Positions 55,041 through 64,000 of a DNA stretch of 64,000 bases are shown in pieces; the first letter of the stretch is position 1, and each line of letters starts with the position of its first letter. Source of the stretch: Alitta virens. Its lineage: Eukaryota > Annelida > Polychaeta > Phyllodocida > Nereididae. The translations under genes and the position numbers were made by a program. A model generated the notes under the pieces. That model worked only from the letters and a program-made list of their open reading frames with translations. It made no database searches and was not told the origin of the DNA. The stretch covers positions 833,501 through 897,500 of the forward strand of contig OW028585.1 in the NCBI GenBank assembly GCA_932294295.1, written 5' to 3'.

Positions 55041-58029
55041 TTATTTAATACTCTGACAAAAAGTGATAATTTATTAATTGCCTTTAATTAGCAACTAGTC
55101 TGACTGCTAAATGCGTCCAGAACAACAGACAATCAACTCATTTTAAGAAATAACGGAATATGATTTTGATGGAATTAAAAATTAAGATTTTCAAATGTTT
55201 TAGTAGGTATAGCTGATATTTTATACTTTTCTTTTCCTAAAAAGCAGAATATGATTTTTTTCAGGTGATAAATTCAATTTTATTTATTTGCAGTGGAATC
55301 CTTGTCTCTCCGAAATGTTGTTTAAATTGGCAAAAGAAAAACAAATTGCCAAAAGAAAGCATTACCTATGACAGGTATGCTTTGTTTTAAAAAACTAAAT
55401 TAAGCATAATTTCTCCCCCCCCCTCCCTCAAAAAAGTATACTATAAATGTTATATCTAACAGGTAATATAGTTTCATTTACTGAAGATAACTTAAAAGCT
55501 TATTTTTGGTAGAAACTTGCAAAACACTGATCTTTCCCTCTTAAAAACAACCCAGTTTCACCCGAAGGTTTTTAGTTAGAGGCCTGTTGCCATGGCACCA
55601 GTTGACCCATTGATTACTTATTGATCTCCATGGCAACCGCTAGTCATGTAGTAATCAGCCCCAGCCCCGCCCCTTTCTCCGTTTTGGCTCTTTCTGCCAA
55701 AAATAAAACTAAAAAATTCCGTTTTTATCAGCTGAACTTTCTTGATATTCAGCAAAATTCACATTTTTAAGGTGATATAAACAAACCAAGATGCATTATT
55801 GATTATTGTTAAATAGCTTATTTTGATACGTTTTTATAATTTCTGTAAAACAGGCCTTTAAGGTTTAACAGTTTATCAGAAAACAAGGTAATATTTTGTC
55901 TTTTCTAGTTATAGCTCATTATATTTTCTTGGTTTATCTTGTCTAATATTGTCTTGTCTAATTTGTAGACCTCATTTCCCCAGCCAAATGAAATTTAATA
56001 GTTTGGTTCAAACACATAACATCATATATGATTATCTAGCTCCCTACCCACTGTGCGAATGGTTTGTCTAATTTTTGTTTGTCACACCTTGTCAAACTAT
56101 GCATATAATCCACCTCGTTATTAATTATGGGTCATATTTATGATATTAATAACATTATTTAATATGCACAAATATTATACAACCTCCATAAATCCAAGTC
56201 TGGGAAATTCCTAGGACAGCTGATAATTTAGTGATAATTACCAATTACCATGGTAACTACTTATTAATCATAACACTCCGCTTCATTATATTGATATAGC
56301 GACGTCAGAAATATGAAATATTCATAAAACAATTTACCATTTTCCTGACAATGGCTTAGTGTAATAATTGTGACAGGAAAACGCAAATAAATTTAGTCCT
56401 GTTGTCTAAAAATACAAAGTGTCTATGGAAAGTGGGGAAATATCATTGATATTTCCATAATCAATATTTTCAGTGCAACAATTAGTTGATAATAGTTATC
56501 AGAACAAAAGTACTATATTTATCAACATAATAGAATGTAAAGCAATTTAAAGTCATGATACAGTCCTTAAACCTATAATCACCACATGTTTGGTCACCCT
56601 ATAATTTCTAGGATAATTTCCCCTAACTTCATAATTTCTGGTTAATTTAGGTCAACCATTTTTCCCCGGTAAATACACACACTTTTGTCAGAAAATGAAT
56701 TATGAAATTTAGCCAAAAAACTTTACCACAAAAAGGTCATTGTATTTGGTGGAAATGATTAGTACTGAAGGTACATAAACTATCTTAATTTAATAATTAA
56801 CTTTTGGAAAGTAGAAAAAAAGCCACGAAGCGGATAAATTTACTTGTTATATTGACTTTATTTGTCGTTGCAAAATAGCAAATTAGTAGCTGGATTTTGT
56901 TAATTATTGTTATTAAGGAAATTGCCCCATTTATAATATTCAATATTGACAAAAGTCATTCGAGCGTGGAAGTCGAGAGAAAAATAAATAAATAGAATAA
57001 AAGAATAGTTTACAAAAGACAGTAGTATTTATTTTATAATTAATGAAAAAAATAAATAATATTTCTATGCAACAGTTTGTAAATTATTTAGATAAAGCAC
57101 AGATCGCTATAATATAGTTTTGTGCAAAAGTAATTAAATAAATAAATGAAAATAAATAACAGATTTTAGTCAAAATTATTGTATAATATTATCATAATAT
57201 TTAGTGGTCTGATTGCAGACTGCATTTAACTTATTTCTTGTGAATTTCAATTTCTACAGATGGTTTATCTCCTTGGGTGGCCTATCAATTCAAAATTAAA
57301 TTTTATGACATGAAATTGCATTCCTTATCCTAATTCCAAATTCCACTAGTCCATTTTAAAGTCTTCCTAAAATATGCAAATTTGCGTATATATCTAAATC
57401 CTCAAGGGTGGCCAATCGGAAATAAATTGAGCCGAGATAATGAACTTGTAGACATCTTGATTTTCTAAACTCAATATCTCAGACATCTTTGAAGCTATTG
57501 TGCTGAAACAGTTCTACTAAATATCGCGACAGTTTTTAAAGCTTTAATGCTCTAGGTTAAACAAACTAATTATTCCTATCCCACAAGCCACTTTGATGGT
57601 ATTGTCAGTGGTCATGTGACCCTATTGTGACGTCACATAATGACACGTGCTAGTGTCTCCTGTTTATTCTTGTGTGTTCCAAGAGTTCTTTGTGAAATTG
57701 CCGCCAGTTGATTGTCTTCTAAATTGCCCCTAGCGAATGTAATTATTCAGTTGCTAAGTAACGAGTTTATCAAGTCAATTTAACCCCGGGTAAAGTAAAC
57801 CCCTGGAAATCTGGGAAAATAGGGTTAGTAGTAATTGTCGGCTGTCATAAATTGTTATTTGCTGATAATTCTAAGGACTAGCCCACTTTTGAATTATTTA
57901 TCGAATTTTATGATTTTCAATTGACCTGTAAACTTTGCAATCAGTGCAGTTTTAGGCTGTTGTCAATATGAAGAAATAAACAAAATCAATAGTTATTATA
58001 CATCAGCAAAAATATTAAATAACCTATAC
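55041..58029. other. AT-rich non-coding stretch
   Basis: No gene recognised in about 3 kb. X-box-like motifs at 55585, 55626 and 56244; perfect TGACGTCA at 57628. No frame of interest. Confidence 0.5.
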
Positions 58030-58058
58030 TTCAATGGCAGATATAATGATGAGATGAT
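58030..58058 (-). mobile_element. Short SINE-A fragment
   Basis: CAATGGCAGATATAATGATG, then AGATGATTTGG matches the 3' block of the family in minus orientation. Too short to be sure. Confidence 0.4.
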
Positions 58059-58073
58059 TTGGCGTAAAAAGAG

Positions 58074-58159
58074 CATCTATCTATCAATCAATCCATCTAT
58101 CTATCTGTCTATCTATCTATCTATCAATCAATCCATCTATCTATCTGCCTATCTATCTG

Positions 58160-58219
<60 letters not shown>
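58074..58219. repeat. (TCTA)n microsatellite
   Basis: TCTA with two copies of the phrase ATCAATCAATCCATCTATC; the 67-residue frame across it is an artefact. Confidence 0.95.
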
Positions 58220-58724
58220 GTGAAGAGGCATTTGTGAAACTGCTGCATTCTAAATAAATACATATACTGGGAGATAAGTCAAAATGTTTATCAAAATAAG
58301 ATATAACTTAAAAATCACTCTTTGCTCGGGGTAAAATAACTTAACTACCATTTTGTCTTATATCTTAGAAAACGCGGCAAATATATTCGAAGCATTTAGG
58401 CCTATGGGTCTCCCTTAATGGCCTATTAAAGACACATTTCTTTATCCCCTTAATAGGGTTGGTCATTTGCAATGTCTGCTTGCGATTGAGACGTCGTTTT
58501 AATGTTTCCTAACCAGACATTTTTCAACATTAAAGAACAAAAAAGGACCAGTCTGTGTAAATGTTATCTTTTATACGCCATGAAGTCCAGTAAGCCTCGA
58601 TAAAGTGCTTAGAGCAAAAATAGGGCAAATATTGATAAAATTAACAACTCCATTTTGCTTAAATTTCAGCATTATAAATATTAGCAATTATTTGATAGGT
58701 GACAAAGTGTTTGCCTAGATATTT
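58220..58724. other. AT-rich non-coding stretch
   Basis: Nothing recognised. Confidence 0.5.
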
Positions 58725-59035
58725 ATATTCTGTATTGTTTTGTATTATATTGAATTGTATTGTTTTGTATTGTGTTTTATTGTATTGCTGTATGGTCTCA
58801 AATATACTGGTCTAAAGCTTAGTCGACTGGTATGAGCAACTCCCAGAGGCAGACATAATGATGAGATGAGATGGGATGAGATAAACAGCTCATTTACTCA
58901 CTGAAACGTTTGGTAAATAATTGAAAACATTGAGGATATGGTTAATTTATTAAAAACATGCATTACATAATACTGACTCGTCGCTATACCATCTCATCAT
59001 TACGTATGCCTGTCTTTGGTATAAGTGGTCATGTA
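58725..59035. mobile_element. Inverted SINE-A fragments with TATTG tail
   Basis: 58725-58795 is a TATTG/TTTTG-rich tail. 58796-58870 is the minus-strand 3' end (ACTGGTCTAAAGCTTAGTCG, CCCAGAGGCAGACATAATGA, TGAGATGAG). 58988-59035 is a plus-strand 3' end (CATCTCATCATTACGTATGC, AAGTGGTCAT). This again is an inverted pair with the tail repeat outside. Confidence 0.7.
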
Positions 59036-60484
59036 TAAATTATGATTATGGCAAACAATTGTCGAATTATTTAATATATAATAATTATCTAATTATAATG
59101 GATCTCCTAGCTTCATTTTTTGTTTAGTCTTATCTTATTTCATTAATTTATTTATTGGATTATTGTATTAATTCATTATGAAATATAAATGAATAAATAT
59201 GTCAGAATATAATGGGGAATTTTAGTCTCGCAATTTAACTCCTTGTTGCCTGGTTAGTGCATTTGGGGAAATGCATTTGCTCTCTGCGGGGATAATGCAT
59301 TTCGGAAGTCAAGCACCGTTTCGTGTTTTCATCTCAGATTGAAGGGAAAATGCGAACTCATTTGAGGTAAACGGAATTAAATGGAGCGAAGTGCAAAATG
59401 TTTCTATCCAAGAGGGGAGCTCTACTTCGAGGGGCGAATTTAACCCTTCATTAAACAGGGAAGGACAGCTCACCCCAAAATGCAAAATGGTTTATTTAAG
59501 TCCAAATTGTTATTCACACTTTTCAACAAAAGATTTAAAAGGGCAGAAATTTGCTTTCCCGAATTATAGATACAACTTCCAATGCTGCTGATTGATATTT
59601 TGCAAAACATATTAATTTTGGTAAAATTTCCAAAGGCTTAATTTTGAGATATCTTATATTTTCCATTTTCTTAGAGATTGGCTGTGCCTGATGCACATTG
59701 CTATAATTTATGCTACGGTTTATTAAATGTGAAATATATTTGAATAAATAAATATTTGATATTGTTTAATTAAGGAAGAGTTCTTGCTAAAACATTAAAA
59801 AGGTAACAGAATTTTTGATTCATGAAAAATAAAATAAAATATTGTTTTTAATAGGGAATTCATATGACAAGTACTCAATCAAATTTATTATCTATAATTG
59901 AATATATTAAGTCTGTAAAAAAAAAAAACATATTTATTACACACTACTTAACTTTAAGAAATCTCCCCACATATAAATTTTCTAGCTTAACTACCAGTGT
60001 ACATAAAGTTAAAAGCTTGTAAAAGAAAGGTAGATTTAGAAATTTAAGTTTCAAGAGTTATCAATCATTCTAGGTTTTCTTTGGGCGGTCATCCTGACTT
60101 TGAAGTGACAACTTGGAACTCTGATATTTTCTGTTTTATTTTTTGAGGCCATTTTATGTTTTTTGTCCCAGTGCTCACCTGCGTTGCTTCGTGTTTCAAG
60201 ATGGCGTCTCAGTTTGGCTTGGATTTCACTTCAGTTTCATAAAATACTCGATAAAATACATGCTAGCTGGTTATGTGACATGCATATATAATCATTCACA
60301 TGTTATTGCAGATAAAATATTTTGACAGAATTGTGTAAACATGTATTATATCATTATGGCTCTTTTTGGTTTGAGGAAAGTTAGTTTTCAATAACAATTA
60401 ATTTGCATAATATCGGTCACATTTAGTCAAATTTTAAGATAATTCAATATAATTTCATATACATGTATTTGACATTGAATATAT
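59036..60484. other. AT-rich non-coding stretch
   Basis: No gene recognised. GTTTCAAGATGGCGTCTCAG near 60195 has a YY1-like core and opens a very short frame; not called as a gene. Confidence 0.5.
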
Positions 60485-60915
60485 ATTTTTGACAAGGATA
60501 TTAGTCATTTGGAATGACTACTCTCTCCAGTCACTTTTGACTAACTAACATTAATGATAATTAGTCAATATGTCATCTAAAGAGACACGTGTGACTAAAA
60601 AATTAGTCATTTTAAATAAAATGCCTTGACAATAACATCTAAGACAGTCCTGTCAATTTACTAGATTTAACTGACTAATTTGTCAGTCAAAATAGTTTTG
60701 GTGGAAATATATGCCAAGAAATTAGTCATAGTGACTAATACAATTTAGCTAGACTCACTTGTATGACTAAATTGGTCAGTTAAAATGACTCTCACAAAAC
60801 TATGTGTTAGTCACTCGACTATGTAGAAATTCACATCAGGATACATATGACTACTTCCAGCAAAAAACTGATTTAATAGTCAGATTAGTCAAATGATAAA
60901 TTAGTCAAATGATCT
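60485..60915. repeat. Dispersed TTAGTCA/TGACTAA cluster
   Basis: About twelve exact 7-mers TTAGTCA (seven) or TGACTAA (five) in 430 bases at irregular spacing and in both orientations, with further near matches. Not a conventional tandem repeat. Confidence 0.75.
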
Positions 60916-62302
60916 TCCCTTATATATAAAATTAGTAGTTTTATTACTTAAATGATGTATACAAGTGTCGTTCCGGCTATAATTTCATTTCGAAGAAAAC
61001 ACAGTTCTATAAACTCCTTTTCACCTGTCTTAAAGTTATTTTTTACCCATAAAACTTTGACATTTCACTGTATAAACTTTTGACTGGCGCCTCAGAAATG
61101 CTCACAGTCAAGTCATTGAATCTAATCGACTAAAAAGTGCAGTGAATACATTCAATTCTCCTTGATTGACATTTCAATTTATTTGTGAATATTTTGAGTT
61201 TCAACTTCTATTCACCCAGTGGGGAGCATCTAGTTATACCTGTCCGTTTGTCCATATCAAAATTTTCTTAAATACAGTAAAATGTACATATAATACATAC
61301 TCCTATATTGCGCAAGTTTCACCATAGCTGAGCTATCAATGCACATATTTATAAATATTTCCTATATCTATATTTTTGCGACAATATTCATAATACAGAC
61401 CATTTTAATATATATGTCAAGAAAATTATATATATATATATATATAAATATTAAATATTTTTTATTATTATTAAACTAATTAAGTGACAGTGCATTCCGT
61501 TCTAAACTATCTTTTTTAACTCTATCTTTGGCAGGAAACAGTCTGTCTGTCCATTTTGTCTGTATATATATATATATACATATTGTCCTTATGTCTGTCA
61601 TATGCTTCTATTAATGACGTCACTATGACATCACACCACAACGAACAATACTCATCATTTTCCTTTGATTTCACTCATTTTATAAACAGTGTTAAAGTAC
61701 TCAATAAATTTCATTTTCGAAGTTTGCTCAAAATCTGGAAAATCTGATTTGTTTACACCGTATGTCATAAATACTATTCACATCAAAGAAATTAATAACT
61801 CCTCCCCAAAATGGCTACTCCTTGATGGTTACGTAATAGTTGTCAAATTTCTCGTAAAATCACGAAACTTCAAAACGAATGATGTCATAAATATATGCTA
61901 TTCGCTGTTGCCATGGGCAACGATTGTTATGACGTCAGCAACCACCCATTGTTCAACTAATTCTCTGTTATGTTTGTTTACAATTCAGCGGGTGGACACT
62001 GGGACACCCCCTCATTTGCATAATGACCTCAGGTCACTTGTAATACATATGTAATTAGGCAATTATAATGATGAGCAATTGGCTTGCTTTGAAGAGATTT
62101 TGTTAATTTGGGAACTTACAGGAATTCTCAACTTTAAATAAAATTCTCCATGATTGAATGCTCTTTATGAGAGAAACTTTATTTCATAAATGGCTATTTA
62201 TTATTTATAAAATATACCATGTAGTAGTCTTAGATGAATTAGTAAAAATATTATAGTATGGTAAAATAAATTGTTTCTTAAATCAACTTGTAAAGAAGCT
62301 TG
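60916..62302. other. AT-rich non-coding stretch
   Basis: No gene recognised. TA runs near 61425-61447 and 61564-61578; perfect TGACGTCA at 61615 and 61930; X-box-like GTTGCCATGGGCAAC at 61907. The 121-codon frame at 61689-62054 has no recognisable domain. Confidence 0.5.
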
Positions 62303-62371
62303 AAAATTGAGAAATACCTTAAAATTGAGAAATACCTTAAAATTGAGAAATACCTTAAAATTAAGAAATAC
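62303..62371. repeat. 18-bp repeat AAAATTGAGAAATACCTT
   Basis: Three perfect units of AAAATTGAGAAATACCTT and a partial fourth. Confidence 0.95.
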
Positions 62372-64000
62372 AAAATGCCTTAAAACCTGACATTATGTTT
62401 TGTTATTATCATATTACCCTCATAATTTGAGGTAGGCCTATTCGCATAAAAATTAAGAAAGAATCAAGTCGAAATTCCTGAAAATGAAATAATAAATATA
62501 AAAAAAATAAATATGGAATTTACCTGTCTTTGAGGATGAAAGAAAAATCCTTGTCTCTGAGGCCACATTTTAGGGTGAAATTCTCCTTTTAATAATTTCT
62601 GGATTGGAGAAATTTCTTCTTTGGTTAAAGTAATCAATAGTCCTCCAATACTTGATTGCTTATATAAATTGGTTCTCAGTACAGTTCCAATCTATTGTGT
62701 TTTATCCAACAATATTGTGATTTTAAATAAACAATATTTAGGCTTAGATAGTTTCTATCAATTAGTGTCTATCACAGTCAAACTTAGCTGTTTAATCATC
62801 GGTAATAATGATTTAATCACTTATGAAAGTTAAATGTATTTAAGATATATCCAATTATTGATAATAAATCGATAAAATCAAAACTATTAACATAAAACTT
62901 AAATGTAGTGTCGAATAATCCTAGTTTCCAAAGGTTCTACAAGCTTAGAGCTCAGCTAAGAACTTATAATGTCAAATGTAAGAATTTAAGGGGGAGGGGT
63001 GGGGGGGGGGGGGGTGTTTAAGTGATGTGTACATTTCTGTAGATCCTCCCTTATAAGGAGAGGGTTAGATCATTCACCCTGTTATTATAATTTGCATAAT
63101 AAGCACCTGCCACAAGACTTGCCCCCTTTCAGCTAAACTTACACGTTGCTATTAATTTTCGGCCTCTAACTGGTATTCAGAAAGTAAGAAATGATTTTTT
63201 AGCTAAGTATGTGTTGATGTCAATTTCAAGTATTTCTCATAGTTACAATGCATAAAATGTGTTTTATGGGAGATAAATATTTGAATTAAGCCTTAAAGTA
63301 AACTTTAAATCTTGCAGATGAAATATAGACTGATATAGATCGATATAGATCGAATTAGATCGATAGCTTCACAATTTCTTTAAAATATTAGATAGAAATG
63401 AGCTTATCTAATTTAATTGACTGATTTTGATCGCAACTTTATAAAAAAAAATACTATTTTTATTTGAATTCAAACAGGAAAGTGCCCATGATCTATGAAG
63501 AAAGTCACTAAATAATAGGAATTAGGATGAAATATGACATTATTTATTTCACAAAATAACTGGCTGCCACGTGCAAGTCTTAAAATTAATGTCAGTTCTC
63601 TGGGGCCCCCAACGTTTAGCATTATTTCGTGTCTCCTCAGCTTTTTGAAGTTTTAATTTTTTGTCATTTTTTGAGGTTTTAGCACACAGGTGGATCTCAT
63701 ATAGGGTATCATCTTCTATTATGGGGAAATGGAAGATATTTAACTCTACAGGGTGCTAACATGGGGTAAATAGGCAACCACCGCATGATGCAGCCACTAA
63801 AGGGTGCTTAGAATCACCCCCTAGTGGGGGTTATGTGGGGCACGAGAAATCAGGAGTGTTGAATTTCATGAGTTTTCCTGAATTGGGGCAATTAGCAATT
63901 GTATAAAATACTTTTATGATTAACATTTCAGAGCCACAAGTAGTTATATTTTTGATCAATTATCTTATGATCCAATTCATGTAATATGATCATGGTTTAT
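62372..64000. other. AT-rich non-coding stretch to the right edge
   Basis: No gene recognised. G run at about 63001-63014 and a small 10-base repeat ATATAGATCG at 63332-63365. Confidence 0.5.

Noticed and set aside
61689..62054. 121-codon frame
   Set aside because: No domain or signal; contains CRE and X-box motifs, so regulatory DNA is at least as likely.
1..64000. CRISPR arrays, prokaryotic operons, phage or plasmid features
   Set aside because: The tandem repeats have no spacer-repeat alternation, no cas genes are present, and the LINEs, SINEs, TATA and poly(A) signals are eukaryotic.

Overview
This is gene-poor, AT-rich, non-coding DNA from a metazoan nuclear genome. Long simple-sequence tracts, tRNA-derived SINEs, LINE 3' remnants and foldback MITEs, with almost no long open frames, point to an invertebrate. 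A marine lophotrochozoan or deuterostome would fit, but nothing here fixes the phylum. No prokaryotic features (operons, ribosome binding sites, CRISPR) and no rRNA or complete tRNA gene were recognised.

One protein-coding gene is well supported. An intron-less frame at 16505-17356 (+) encodes a 283-residue cell-surface protein: signal peptide, cysteine-rich SUEL-like lectin region, CUB-like region, Thr-rich stalk and hydrophobic C-terminus (GPI signal or membrane anchor). It has a TATA-like box and short leader upstream, and an AATAAA about 1.2 kb past the stop. Weaker coding candidates are a possible terminal exon at 29701-29868 and a short ORF near 32191.

The rest is mostly repeats. (1) A tRNA-derived SINE (here SINE-A) occurs about a dozen times, is densest at 40.8-50.8 kb and often lies in inverted pairs. 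Its 3' tail appears to be a CAATA/TATTG repeat, and expansions of that repeat explain the satellites at 31.7-32.1 kb and 34.1-34.7 kb. (2) Further tRNA-headed SINE candidates lie at about 3.6, 20.4, 33.2 and 50.0 kb. (3) LINE C-terminal remnants lie at 35.6-36.5, 37.9-38.4 and 45.5-45.8 kb, and a LINE 3' UTR is nested inside a SINE-A copy at 49.1-49.3 kb with a visible target-site duplication. (4) A palindromic foldback MITE is present three times (15.3, 18.8, 28.9 kb). (5) A 17-bp minisatellite occurs at 23.1-23.5 and 52.8-53.4 kb, with pogo/Tigger-like CAGTAG termini nearby. (6) Pentanucleotide and TCTA/GATA tracts are long, including about 58 perfect AGAGG copies at 27.36-27.65 kb.

The most interesting diffuse signal is regulatory-looking. 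The perfect CRE palindrome TGACGTCA occurs 15 times by my count, when base composition alone would give roughly one. RFX-type X-boxes (GTTNCCATGGNAAC and close variants) occur about 16 times. There are also local clusters of nuclear-receptor half-sites, NF-Y boxes, YY1-like dyads, TCTCG motifs and a dense TTAGTCA/TGACTAA patch. Coordinates of repeats are approximate to a few bases; all family assignments are from reading alone.
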